From contig NZ_JAKRGC010000038.1 in NCBI RefSeq assembly GCF_022347745.1, positions 1 to 32,019 of the forward strand: a stretch of DNA of 32,019 nucleotides. Reading direction: 5' to 3'. The position numbers were made by a program, and so were the translations under genes. The notes beneath the pieces are model-generated. The model did no database searches, was not told the origin of the DNA, and saw nothing but the letters and a program-made list of their open reading frames with translations. The DNA is from Streptomyces sp. OfavH-34-F (lineage in GTDB: Bacteria; Actinomycetota; Actinomycetes; Streptomycetales; Streptomycetaceae). Shown one piece after another: positions 24,844-32,019 of the stretch (position 1 is the first letter of the stretch; each line of letters begins with the position of its first letter).

Positions 24844-24882
24844 CTCCCCGGGGCCCGGACCGCACAGCCGGGCCCCGGGGAG
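24844..24882. terminator. Strong bidirectional terminator (15-bp stem)
   Basis: CTCCCCGGGGCCCGG (24844-24858) and CCGGGCCCCGGGGAG (24868-24882) are exact complements with a 9-nt loop. The hairpin lies between the convergent lipoprotein gene and the isomerase gene ending at 24891, 8 bp from the latter's stop codon. Confidence 0.9.
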
Positions 24883-24890
24883 CGGCGTGT

Positions 24891-25718
24891 TCAGCAGGCG
24901 TGCTCGGCGTAGCGGGCCGCCACCTCCGCGAGGACCTCCGCGCCGTCGCGCGCCCACAGGGCCTCGTTGAAGATCTCCACCTCGATCGGGCCGTCGAAGC
25001 CCGCCTCCTCCACCGCGCGGCGGAAGAACCGGAAGTCCACGCTGCCGTCGCCGAGTTGGCCGCGCCCCAGCAGGACGCCCGCCGGGAGCGGGGTGATCCA
25101 GTCCGCGAGCTGGAAGGAGTGGATGCGGCCGCCCGCGCCGGCCCGCGCGATCTGCGCGGGGGCCCGGTCGTCCCACCAGAGGTGGTACGTGTCCACGACG
25201 ACGCCGACGTGCTCGGCCGGGAAGCGCTCCGCGAGGTCCAGGGCCTGGGAGAGCGTCGAGACCACGCAGCGGTCGGCGGCGAACATGGGGTGCAGCGGCT
25301 CGATGGCGAGCCGCACCCCGCGCTCCGCCGCGTACGGGACCAGCTCGGCCAGCGCGTCCGCGATGCGCTCGCGGGCGGCGTACAGGTCCCGGCTGCCCTC
25401 CGGCAGGCCGCCCGAGACGAGGACCAGGGTGTCCGTGCCCACGCCCGCCGCCTCGTCGAGCGCGGCGCGGTTGTCGTCCAGGGCGCGGGTCCGCTCCGCC
25501 GGGTCCGACGCGGTGAGGAAGCCGCCCCGGCACAGGCTGGTGACGGACAGGCCGTGGTCGGCGAGCAGGCGGGCCGTCGCCTCCACGCCGTACGCCTGCA
25601 CGGGCGCCCGCCACAGGCCGACCTTGTCGACGCCGGCCTTGGCGCAGCCCTCGGCCAGCTCGGGCAGCGACCACTGCTTGACGGTCTCCTGGTTGAGGGA
25701 GAGCCGGCCGTCGCTCAT
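24891..25718 (-). CDS. Sugar phosphate isomerase/epimerase-like TIM barrel (IolE/DTE superfamily)
   Basis: 275 residues, one complete xylose isomerase-like TIM barrel. Metal-site residues line up with those of tagatose epimerase and inosose dehydratase: E140 (LAIEPLHP), D176 and H179 (VDTYHLWWD), Q203 (SFQLADW, where many members have His) and E248 (IEVEIFNE). The family isomerises, epimerises or eliminates water or an alcohol from keto sugars. The ATG at 25718 has GGAGG 7-8 nt upstream and overlaps the stop of the DUF993 gene (ATGA), so it is the last gene of a coupled minus-strand series with DUF993 and the oxidoreductase. The substrate is unknown; a keto sugar or inosose is likely from context. 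Confidence 0.87.
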   Translation of the reverse strand: MSDGRLSLNQETVKQWSLPELAEGCAKAGVDKVGLWRAPVQAYGVEATARLLADHGLSVTSLCRGGFLTASDPAERTRALDDNRAALDEAAGVGTDTLVLVSGGLPEGSRDLYAARERIADALAELVPYAAERGVRLAIEPLHPMFAADRCVVSTLSQALDLAERFPAEHVGVVVDTYHLWWDDRAPAQIARAGAGGRIHSFQLADWITPLPAGVLLGRGQLGDGSVDFRFFRRAVEEAGFDGPIEVEIFNEALWARDGAEVLAEVAARYAEHAC

Positions 25719-26860
25719 CGGGTGCCTCCGTTGACGGTCAGGAAGGCGCGCATCCGGGATTCCGCCAGCTCCGGGTCCGGGAACAGCCCGAGGCCGTCGG
25801 CGAGTTGGTACGCCTTCGCCAGGTGCGGCAGGGAGCGGGCCGACTGGAGTCCGCCCACCATCGTGAAGTGGTCCTGGTGGCCGGCCAGCCAGGCCAGGAA
25901 CACCACACCGGTCTTGTAGAAGCGGGTCGGCGCCCGGAAGAGATGCCGGGACAGCTCGACGGTCGGGTCGAGCAGTGCGCGGAAGCCCTGCGTGTCGCCC
26001 GTGTCCAGGACCCGGACCGCGTGCGCGGCCAGCGGGCCCAGCGGGTCGAAGATGCCGAGCAGCGCGTGGCTGAAGCCCTGGTCGTCGCCGGCGATCAGCT
26101 CCGGGTAGTTGAAGTCGTCCCCGGTGTAGCAGCGGACCCCGCCGGGCAGCCGGCGGCGCACGTCGATCTCGCGGTCCACGTCGAGCAGCGACATCTTGAT
26201 GCCGTCGACCTTGTCCGGGTGCTCCGCGATGACCTGGAGGAAGGTGTCGGTGGCCAGGTCCAGGTCGGTGGAGCCCCAGTAGCCTTCGAGCGCCGGGTCG
26301 AACATCGGGCCGAGCCAGTGCAGGACGACCGGTTCGGTGGCCTGGCGCAGCAGGTGGGCGTACGTGTCCAGGTAGTCCTGGGGGCCCTTCGCGGCGGCGG
26401 CCAGGGCGCGGGAGGCCATGAGGATGGCCTGGGCGCCGCTCTCCTCGACGACGGCGAGCTGTTCCTCGTACGCGGCCCGCACCTCGGCGAGCGTGGCCGG
26501 GCCGGCCGGCAGCTGGTCCGTGCCGACGCCGCAGGCGATGCGGCCGCCGACCGATTTCGCCTCGGCGGCCGAACGGCGGATCAGCTCCTCGGCGCCCGCC
26601 CAGTCCAGGCCCATGCCGCGCTGCGCGGTGTCCATGGCCTCGGCGACGCCCAGCCCGTGCGACCAGAGGTGGCGGCGGAAGGCGAGGGTGGCGTCCCAGT
26701 CGACGGCGGCGGGCGAGTCGGGGGTGACGTCGGCGTACGGGTCGGCGACGACGTGCGCCGCCGAGAAGACCGTACGGGAGGCGAGCGGCGACCCGGCCGG
26801 GGCGAGGTCGAGCGGGGTGGCGCGGGGCTCGTAGGGGCCCTGCGGGAGGTGGATGGTCAC
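25715..26860 (-). CDS. DUF993 family protein (dihydrodipicolinate synthase-like aldolase fold)
   Basis: 381 residues. It is recognised by the DUF993 features ASRTVFSAAHVVADPYAD near 28-43, WDATLAFRRHLWSHGLGVAEAMDTAQRGMGL (split here as WDATLAFRRHLWSH and GLGVAEAMDTAQRG) and VDGIKMSLLDVDREI. The last places a Lys (K222) where dihydrodipicolinate synthase and N-acetylneuraminate lyase form their Schiff base. LHWLGPMF near 180 replaces the YNxP region. A lyase or aldolase on a keto acid or keto sugar is therefore plausible but unproven. The start is a GTG at 26860 with GGAG 8 nt upstream. It overlaps the isomerase gene by 4 bp and lies 37 bp after the oxidoreductase gene. Confidence 0.88.
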   Translation of the reverse strand: MTIHLPQGPYEPRATPLDLAPAGSPLASRTVFSAAHVVADPYADVTPDSPAAVDWDATLAFRRHLWSHGLGVAEAMDTAQRGMGLDWAGAEELIRRSAAEAKSVGGRIACGVGTDQLPAGPATLAEVRAAYEEQLAVVEESGAQAILMASRALAAAAKGPQDYLDTYAHLLRQATEPVVLHWLGPMFDPALEGYWGSTDLDLATDTFLQVIAEHPDKVDGIKMSLLDVDREIDVRRRLPGGVRCYTGDDFNYPELIAGDDQGFSHALLGIFDPLGPLAAHAVRVLDTGDTQGFRALLDPTVELSRHLFRAPTRFYKTGVVFLAWLAGHQDHFTMVGGLQSARSLPHLAKAYQLADGLGLFPDPELAESRMRAFLTVNGGTR

Positions 26861-26897
26861 GGGGTGGGCTCCGTCGGTCCGTGGGAGGGGCGGCGGG

Positions 26898-28049
26898 TCA
26901 CAGCGACAGCTCCGGGACGTCCAGGCGGCGGCCCTCGGCGTGGGACCGGAGGCCCAGCTCCGCGAGCTGCACGCCGCGCGCGCCCGCCATCAGGTCCCAG
27001 GTGTAGGGCTCGTCCAGCACGATGTGGCGCAGGAACAGCTCCCACTGGGCCTTGAAGCCGTTGTCGAAGACCGCGTTGTCGGGGACCTCCTGCCACTGGT
27101 CGCGGAACGACTCGGTGACGGGCAGGTCCGGGTTCCACACCGGCTTCGGGGTGACCGAGCGGTGCTGGACGCGGCAGTTGCGCAGGCCGGCGACGGCGGA
27201 GCCGTGGGTGCCGTCCACCTGGAACTCGACCAGTTCGTCGCGGTTGACCCGGACCGTCCAGGAGGAGTTGATCTGGGCGACGGCGCCGCCCTCCAGCTGG
27301 AAGATGCCGTAGGCGGCGTCGTCGGCGGTCGCGGCGTAGGGCTTGCCGTGCTCGTCGCGGCGCTCGGGGATGTGGGTCTGGACGTGGGCCTGGACGGTGG
27401 TGACCCGGCCGAACAGCTCGTGGAGCACGTACTCCCAGTGCGGGAACATGTCCACGACGATGCCGCCGCCGTCCTCCGCGCGGTAGTTCCAGGACGGGCG
27501 CTGGGCCTCCTGCCAGTCGCCCTCGAAGACCCAGTAGCCGAACTCGCCGCGCACGGAGAGGATCTCGCCGAAGAAGCCACCGTCGATGAGGCGCTTCAGC
27601 TTGAGCAGGCCCGGCAGGAAGATCTTGTCCTGGACGACGCCGTGCTTGACGCCGGCCTCCTGGGCGAGGCGGGCGAGGTCGAGGGCGCCCTGCACGTCCG
27701 TGGCGGTGGGCTTCTCGGTGTAGATGTGCTTGCCGGCGGCGACCGCCTTCTTGATCGCCTCCACCCGGGCCTGGGTGACCTGGGCGTCGAAGTAGATGTC
27801 CACGGTGTCGTCCGCGAGGACCGCGTCGAGGTCGGTGGACCACTCGGTCAGCCCGTGGCGCTCGGCGAGTTCCTCCAGCGCGTGGGCGCGGCGGCCGACG
27901 AGGACCGGTTCGGGCCACAGCACGTCGCCGTCGCCGAGGTCGAGGCCGCCCTGCTCGCGGATCGCGAGGATCGAGCGCACCAGGTGCTGCCGGTATCCCA
28001 TGCGTCCCGTGACGCCGTTCATGGCGATGCGCACTGTCCTGCGTGTCAC
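26898..28049 (-). CDS. Gfo/Idh/MocA-family NAD(P)-dependent oxidoreductase
   Basis: 383 residues from a GTG at 28049, chosen because GGAGGG lies 8 nt upstream. A longer frame to 28244 would run through the operator and into the divergent lacI-type gene. The Rossmann start is VRIAMNGVTGRMGYRQHL (GxxGRMG in place of the usual GxGxxG). The catalytic Lys is in TEKPTA (K113), and VDMFPHWEY (D200, H204) matches the D-x3-H motif. Family members oxidise sugars, inositols or glycosides, often at C3. It is the first gene of the minus-strand unit with DUF993 and the isomerase, and should be repressed by the adjacent LacI protein. Confidence 0.93.
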   Translation of the reverse strand: MTRRTVRIAMNGVTGRMGYRQHLVRSILAIREQGGLDLGDGDVLWPEPVLVGRRAHALEELAERHGLTEWSTDLDAVLADDTVDIYFDAQVTQARVEAIKKAVAAGKHIYTEKPTATDVQGALDLARLAQEAGVKHGVVQDKIFLPGLLKLKRLIDGGFFGEILSVRGEFGYWVFEGDWQEAQRPSWNYRAEDGGGIVVDMFPHWEYVLHELFGRVTTVQAHVQTHIPERRDEHGKPYAATADDAAYGIFQLEGGAVAQINSSWTVRVNRDELVEFQVDGTHGSAVAGLRNCRVQHRSVTPKPVWNPDLPVTESFRDQWQEVPDNAVFDNGFKAQWELFLRHIVLDEPYTWDLMAGARGVQLAELGLRSHAEGRRLDVPELSL

Positions 28050-28071
28050 GAAAGTTCCCTCCGTACGGCCG

Positions 28072-28087
28072 TAGCAAGCGCTTTCTA
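28072..28087. promoter_or_regulatory. LacI-type operator in the divergent promoter region
   Basis: TAGCAAGCGCTTTCTA matches its own reverse complement at 14 of 16 positions and has the central CG and AAGCGCTT core usual for LacI/CcpA-family sites. It lies 23 bp from the oxidoreductase start and 81 bp from the lacI-type start, so one repressor could control both directions. Confidence 0.8.
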
Positions 28088-28167
28088 TGTGAGATGACGC
28101 TAGCCTGCGGACAGCGGCCCGGACAAGAGGGGGCGCCCCGATCGGTTTCAGGCCCCGGAGGAATGCG

Positions 28168-29232
28168 ATGACAGTCACCCTGGCGGACGTGGCGGCCCGC
28201 GCACGGGTGTCCCCGGCCACCGTCTCCCGCGTGCTGAACGGCAACTACCCGGTGGCGGCCGCGACCCGCGAGCGGGTGATGCGCGCGGTGGAGGAGCTGG
28301 ACTACGTGCTGAACGGGCAGGCCAGCGCGCTGGCCGCCGCCACGTCCGACCTGGTCGGGGTCCTCGTCAACGACATCGCCGACCCGTTCTTCGGGATCAT
28401 GGCGGGCGCCGCGCAGACCGAGATCGGCGGGCCGGGCGACGGCTCCGGGCGGGCGGGCGGCGAGAAGCTCGCGGTCGTGTGCAACACCGGCGGCTCCCCC
28501 GCCCGCGAACTGACCTACCTCACCCTGCTCCAGCGCCAGCGCGCCGCCGCCGTCGTCCTCACCGGGGGCGCGGTGGAGGACCCGGAGCACCAGTCGGCGA
28601 TGGCCGCGAAGCTGACGAAGCTCGCCGAGGCGGGCACCCGCGTCGTGCTGTGCGGGCGTCCGCCGCTGCCGGACGGGGCGTCCGTGGTGGCCGCGCTCGC
28701 CTTCGACAACCAGGGCGGGGCCGCGCGGCTGACCCGGCATCTGCTCTCGCTGGGGCACCGCAGGATCGGCTACGTCGCGGGCCCCCTGGAACGCACCACG
28801 ACCCGCCACCGGCTGGCCGGGCACCGCGAGGCGATGCGGGCGGCGGGCGCCACCGGCGACGAGGACCGGCTGACCGTGCACGGCTCGTACGACCGGGGCT
28901 CCGGCTACGACGCCACCGTCGAACTGCTGCGGCGGGAACCGGAGATCACCGCCGTCGTCGCCGCCAACGACACGGTGGCGCTCGGCGCGGCGGCGGCGAT
29001 CCGGGACCGGGGGCTGCGCATCCCGGAGGACATCTCGGTGGCCGGCTTCGACGACCTGCCGTTCTCGGTGGACGTGGTCCCGGCCCTGACGACCGTACGG
29101 CTGCCGCTGTTCGAGGCGGGGGCGCGGGCGGGCCGGCTGGCCCTGGGCAAGGAGGAGCCGCCGCCGGGCGGCATCGCGCTGATCCCGGCGGAGCTGATGG
29201 TGCGCGGCTCGACGGCCCCGCCCCGGGGGTGA
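28168..29232 (+). CDS. LacI-family transcriptional repressor
   Basis: 354 residues. The N-terminal helix-turn-helix and hinge are typical: TLADVAARARVSPATVSRVL (residues 4-23), then the hinge LNGQASALAAATSD. The periplasmic-binding-protein-like effector domain follows, with VGVLVNDIADPFFGIMAGA, the strand motif RRIGYVAGP and the C-terminal IPEDISVAGFDDLPFSVDVVPALTTV (split here as IPEDISVAGFDDLPF and VDVVPALTTV). GGAGG lies just before the ATG at 28168. It is divergent from the oxidoreductase gene, with a palindromic operator between, and is followed 75 bp later by an isomerase on the same strand. It most likely represses the whole locus and responds to the sugar or polyol degraded. Confidence 0.94.
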   Translation: MTVTLADVAARARVSPATVSRVLNGNYPVAAATRERVMRAVEELDYVLNGQASALAAATSDLVGVLVNDIADPFFGIMAGAAQTEIGGPGDGSGRAGGEKLAVVCNTGGSPARELTYLTLLQRQRAAAVVLTGGAVEDPEHQSAMAAKLTKLAEAGTRVVLCGRPPLPDGASVVAALAFDNQGGAARLTRHLLSLGHRRIGYVAGPLERTTTRHRLAGHREAMRAAGATGDEDRLTVHGSYDRGSGYDATVELLRREPEITAVVAANDTVALGAAAAIRDRGLRIPEDISVAGFDDLPFSVDVVPALTTVRLPLFEAGARAGRLALGKEEPPPGGIALIPAELMVRGSTAPPRG

Positions 29233-29307
29233 GTCCCGCGCGGGGCGGGGTACGCGAGAGGGCACCCGCCTCCTGACCTGGGGCGGCGAACGACGGAAGG
29301 ACCACAC

Positions 29308-30096
29308 GTGAAGCTCGCTTTCTCCACCCTCGGGGTGCCGGGGCTGTCCCTGCCCGAGGTGGCCCGGCTGGCCACCGAGCACGGCTACCAGGGGGTGGAG
29401 CTGCGCGCCCACCCGGAGGAGCCGGTGCACCTGGGGCTCGACGCGCCCGGCCGGGCCGCCGCACGGGCCGGGTTCGCGCACGCCGGGGTCGAGGTCCTGG
29501 CGGTCGCGGGGTACGCGAAGGTCGCCGCCGAGGGGGACGACGCGCCGGTCCTGGAGGAGCTGGCGGCGCTGACCCGGCTGGCCGCCGACCTGGGCGCGCC
29601 GTACGTCCGGGTCTTCCCCGGCGGCGGTGACCAGGACCCGGAGGCGGCGGACGCGATCGCCGCGCGCCGGCTGGGCGCGGCCGCTCCGTACGCCGCCGAC
29701 CTGGGCGTACGCATCCTGCTGGAGACCCATGACTCGCACCGGGCCGGGGCCGACGTCGCCCGGGTGGCCGGCACGGTGGGGCACGGGAGCATCGGTGCGC
29801 TGTGGGACGTCATGCACACGTGGCTGGCGGGCGAGGAGCCGGTGGCCAGTCACGCGGTGCTGGCCCCGCACCTGGGCTACGTACAGGTGAAGGACATCGC
29901 GTCGGCCGACGCCACCACGCCGCTCGCCCTCGGGGACGGGGTGCTGCCGCTGCGGGCGTGCCTGGACACGCTGGACCCGGACGGCTGGGTCTGCTGGGAG
30001 TACGAGAAGCGCTGGTACCCGGAGGCGGCGGAGCTGCCGGGGCTGCTGGGCGCGGGGCGCGAGCACCTGCTGCGGCTGGGCGCGCCCAAGCAGTAG
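29308..30096 (+). CDS. Second sugar phosphate isomerase/epimerase-like TIM barrel
   Basis: 262 residues from a GTG at 29308 with GGAAGG 7 nt upstream. It is a complete xylose isomerase-like barrel (KLAFSTLGVPGLSLPEVARLA at the N-terminus). Metal-site candidates are E139 (LLETHDS), D167 with H170 (LWDVMHT), Q193 (YVQVKD, where His is frequent) and E231 (CWEYEK). Both barrels of this locus carry Gln at the third position. The two proteins are clearly paralogous at fold level but not close. It is co-directional with the LacI gene and probably part of the same regulon. The product could be an isomerase, epimerase or eliminase acting on the oxidised sugar made by the oxidoreductase. Confidence 0.87.
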   Translation: MKLAFSTLGVPGLSLPEVARLATEHGYQGVELRAHPEEPVHLGLDAPGRAAARAGFAHAGVEVLAVAGYAKVAAEGDDAPVLEELAALTRLAADLGAPYVRVFPGGGDQDPEAADAIAARRLGAAAPYAADLGVRILLETHDSHRAGADVARVAGTVGHGSIGALWDVMHTWLAGEEPVASHAVLAPHLGYVQVKDIASADATTPLALGDGVLPLRACLDTLDPDGWVCWEYEKRWYPEAAELPGLLGAGREHLLRLGAPKQ

Positions 30097-30104
30097 GCGG
30101 GCGG

Positions 30105-31043
30105 TCAGGCGGGGGCGGGCTCATCGGCGGGGGCGGGCGCCGTCTGCCGTGCGGCCGTGCGGCGCGTCCCGGCGAGCGAGGTGAGCGCGACGCCCCCGAC
30201 CAGCAGCGCCGCCGCGCACCACCGCAGCCCGCTCACCGGCTCGCCCAGGAACAGCGCGGCCGAGGACATCCCGAAGACCGGCACGAGCAGGGTGAACGGG
30301 GCGACGGAGGACGCCGGGTAGCGGCTGAGCAGGAAGCCCCAGGCGCCGAAGCCGAACACCGTGGTGATCCAGGCGACGTAGACGATGATGCCGGCGCCGC
30401 TCCAGTCCAGCCCGGCCAGCGCGGCGCGGTCGCGGTCCCAGCCCTCGAAGATCAGCGAGAGCCCGAGCAGCGGCAGCACGGGCACGGTCGAGACCCAGAC
30501 CATGAAGTTGAGCGCGTCCGGCGGGGCCGCCCTGCGGGTCAGCACGTTGGACACGCCCCAGCAGGCCGCCGCCGCGACGACCAGGACGAACGCGAGCACG
30601 GGCCCGCTCGCCCCTTCGTCGACGGCCGCGACCCCGATGCCGGCGAGCGCCACCGCCATGCCCAGGAGCCGTACCCTGCCGGGCCGTTCGCCGAGCACCA
30701 CGGCCGCGAAGAGCGCGGTGAACACGGCCTGGACCTGGAGGACGAGCGAGGAGAGCCCGGCGCCCGCTCCCCGGTCCATCCCGATGAAGAGCAGGCCGAA
30801 CTTGGCGACCCCGAGCACCATCCCCACGCCCAGCAGCCACTTCCACGCCACCTTGGGCGGGCCGACGAGGAAGACGGCGGGCAGGGCGGCGGCCAGGAAG
30901 CGCAGGGCGGAGAACAGGAGCGGCGGGAAGTGGCCGAGACCCAGTTCGATGACGACGAAGTTGACACCCCAGACGGCTGCCACCAGGGCGGCCAGGGCGA
31001 TGTGCGGGGGACGCATGCCGTGAGGATCACCCGAGGCGACCAT
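30105..31043 (-). CDS. EamA/DMT-superfamily transporter (YdcZ/RhaT-like exporter)
   Basis: 312 residues with ten transmembrane helices in two EamA repeats: residues 14-140 (from HIALAALVAAVWGVNFVVIE) and 150-285 (from GPVLAFVLVVAAAACWGVSN). Conserved EamA motifs such as FSALRFLAAALPAVF and ASSVAPFTLLVPVFGMSSA are present, and the tail is Ala/Pro-rich and cytosolic. Such proteins export amino acids, nucleosides or other metabolites; the substrate here is unknown. The ATG at 31043 is the first available. An ATG at 31016 (MRPPHIALA) starts nearer the first helix and may be the real one; neither has a good ribosome site. It is divergent from a LysR gene, the usual arrangement for a regulated exporter. 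Confidence 0.9.
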   Translation of the reverse strand: MVASGDPHGMRPPHIALAALVAAVWGVNFVVIELGLGHFPPLLFSALRFLAAALPAVFLVGPPKVAWKWLLGVGMVLGVAKFGLLFIGMDRGAGAGLSSLVLQVQAVFTALFAAVVLGERPGRVRLLGMAVALAGIGVAAVDEGASGPVLAFVLVVAAAACWGVSNVLTRRAAPPDALNFMVWVSTVPVLPLLGLSLIFEGWDRDRAALAGLDWSGAGIIVYVAWITTVFGFGAWGFLLSRYPASSVAPFTLLVPVFGMSSAALFLGEPVSGLRWCAAALLVGGVALTSLAGTRRTAARQTAPAPADEPAPA

Positions 31044-31076
31044 GTAGCACCAGCGCGCGTTTCTTCATGGTGGAAT

Positions 31077-31096
31077 TGAGCATCGCTAACGATTCA
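31077..31096. promoter_or_regulatory. Candidate LysR-type binding site in the eamA-lysR divergent region
   Basis: The 85-bp region holds TGAGC-ATC-GCTAA (31077-31089), an imperfect inverted repeat with the T-N11-A spacing of LysR sites. An overlapping ATCG-CTAA-CGAT repeat lies at 31082-31093. It sits 33-52 bp before the LysR start. Confidence 0.4.
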
Positions 31097-31128
31097 GGAC
31101 GTTGTCCGGACCGCCCCGGAGGCCATCG

Positions 31129-32019
31129 ATGCTCGATCTCGCCCGGCTGCGCGCGCTGCACGCGGTCTCCGTCCACGGTTCGGTCGCGGCCGCGGCGGCG
31201 GCCCTCGGCTACACCGCTTCGGCCGTCTCGCAGCAGATCACCAAGCTGGAGCGGGAGACCCGCACGACCCTGCTCGAACGGCGCGGGCGGGGCGTGGCGC
31301 TGACCGACGAGGCGGTCCATCTGGTGTCCGCCGCCGAGCAGTTGCTGGCGATCGTGGAGCGGGCGGAGACCTCGCTGGAGGAGCGCAGGGGGCTGCCGAC
31401 CGGGCGGCTGTCGGTGGCCGCGTTCGCCTCGGCGGCGCGCGGGCTGCTGCCCGGCGTGCTGGCGGATCTGGAGCGGGCCCATCCGGAGCTGGACGTGCGG
31501 CTGACCGAGGTCGATCCGCATCTGTCGGTGGACCTGGTGGCCAAGGGCGTCATCGATCTGGCCGTGGCGCACGACTGGGACATCGCCCCGCTGCCCGCGC
31601 CGGAGGGCGTGGCGCAGGCGGTCATCGGGGACGACCTGTGCGACCTGCTGGTCCCGGCGGGGCACCGGCTGGCGGGCCGGGACGGGGTGCGGCGCAAGGA
31701 GCTGGCCCGGGAGCGGTGGATCTGCCAGCCGCCGGGCACGGTGTGCCACGACTGGCTGGTACGGACGCTGCGCGCGGCGGGGTACGAGCCGGACATCCGG
31801 CATCGCGCGGAGGAGAACCACACCCAGCTCGCCCTGCTGGCGGCGGGGCTGGGGGTGGCGATGATTCCCCGGCTGGGACGCGGCCCGCTGCCGGAGGGCG
31901 TGGTGGCGGTGCGGATGGACCCGGTGCCGGTGCGGCGGCTGTACGCGCTGTGGCGTACGGGCGCGGCGCGCCGGCCCGCGATCACGGCGGCGGTGGCGGC
32001 GCTCCGGGCTCACGGGCCG
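31129..32019 (+). CDS. LysR-family transcriptional regulator (cut by the window end)
   Basis: 297 codons are visible without a stop, so the gene runs past the right edge, although a LysR protein is nearly complete at this length. The N-terminal winged helix is typical: LARLRALHAVSVHGSVAAAA, then TASAVSQQITKLERE, then the dimerisation helix (VHLVSAAEQLLAIVERAE). The effector domain (from about residue 93) shows LSVAAFASAARGLLPGVL and DLAVAHDW, and ends in LALLAAGLGVAMIPRLGRG. GGAGG lies 8 nt before the ATG at 31129. It is divergent from the EamA transporter gene, which it probably regulates. Confidence 0.92.
   Translation, partial: MLDLARLRALHAVSVHGSVAAAAAALGYTASAVSQQITKLERETRTTLLERRGRGVALTDEAVHLVSAAEQLLAIVERAETSLEERRGLPTGRLSVAAFASAARGLLPGVLADLERAHPELDVRLTEVDPHLSVDLVAKGVIDLAVAHDWDIAPLPAPEGVAQAVIGDDLCDLLVPAGHRLAGRDGVRRKELARERWICQPPGTVCHDWLVRTLRAAGYEPDIRHRAEENHTQLALLAAGLGVAMIPRLGRGPLPEGVVAVRMDPVPVRRLYALWRTGAARRPAITAAVAALRAHGP

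Overview
The window is high-GC actinobacterial chromosome and almost certainly Streptomyces. Third codon positions are nearly all G or C, GTG starts are common (citrate synthase, ArsR, DUF993, the Gfo/Idh/MocA gene), several genes look leaderless with a TANNNT box 6-7 nt before ATG, and the citrate synthase and copZ-copA sequences are of the streptomycete type. From memory only, mmsA, copZ-copA and citA lie in this order in the S. coelicolor core chromosome (around SCO2726, SCO2730-2731, SCO2736). The window therefore reads as ordinary core chromosome with lineage-specific inserts. No rRNA, tRNA, CRISPR, phage or transposase gene was seen.

Region 1 (1-1610): a truncated membrane-protein end, a TerB-domain gene, an ArsR-type regulator and a small helix-hairpin-helix-like gene. 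The last three each have one copy of the same palindrome, TCTACA-N4-TGTAGA, in front of them, which suggests a compact regulon controlled by the ArsR protein.

Region 2 (1700-9716): a DUF1772 membrane protein and a von Willebrand A lipoprotein of the YfbK/DUF3520 type. A two-gene ABC exporter follows, whose ATPase subunit is fused to an N-terminal extracytoplasmic alpha/beta hydrolase of the CocE/X-Pro type. After it come a small P-loop kinase-like protein, a DUF4291 protein and a secreted Ig-like protein.

Region 3 (9964-16627): a VC0807-like membrane protein and a GNAT acetyltransferase, each ended by a hairpin. Then a four-gene inositol catabolic operon on the minus strand (iolC-iolB-iolD-mmsA/iolA), translationally coupled at iolB/iolD. 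iolE and iolG are not in the window.

Region 4 (16850-19874): copper homeostasis. An ATACCCC-N3-GGGGTAT CsoR-type operator precedes a possible 22-codon leader ORF overlapping the copZ start. copZ is followed by a P1B-1 copper ATPase gene, copA, with a long acidic linker and an internal stretch of different codon usage.

Region 5 (19875-24159): a 538-bp gene-poor interval with paired direct repeats, then citrate synthase and a RecD2-type helicase, separated by a 21-bp perfect palindrome.

Region 6 (24272-32019): an LpqH-like lipoprotein, then a divergent sugar/polyol catabolic locus. On the minus strand are an oxidoreductase, a DUF993 aldolase-like protein and a TIM-barrel isomerase, the last two translationally coupled. 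On the plus strand are a LacI regulator and a second TIM-barrel isomerase. A LacI-type operator sits in the shared promoter region. The window ends with an EamA transporter divergent from a LysR regulator cut by the window edge.
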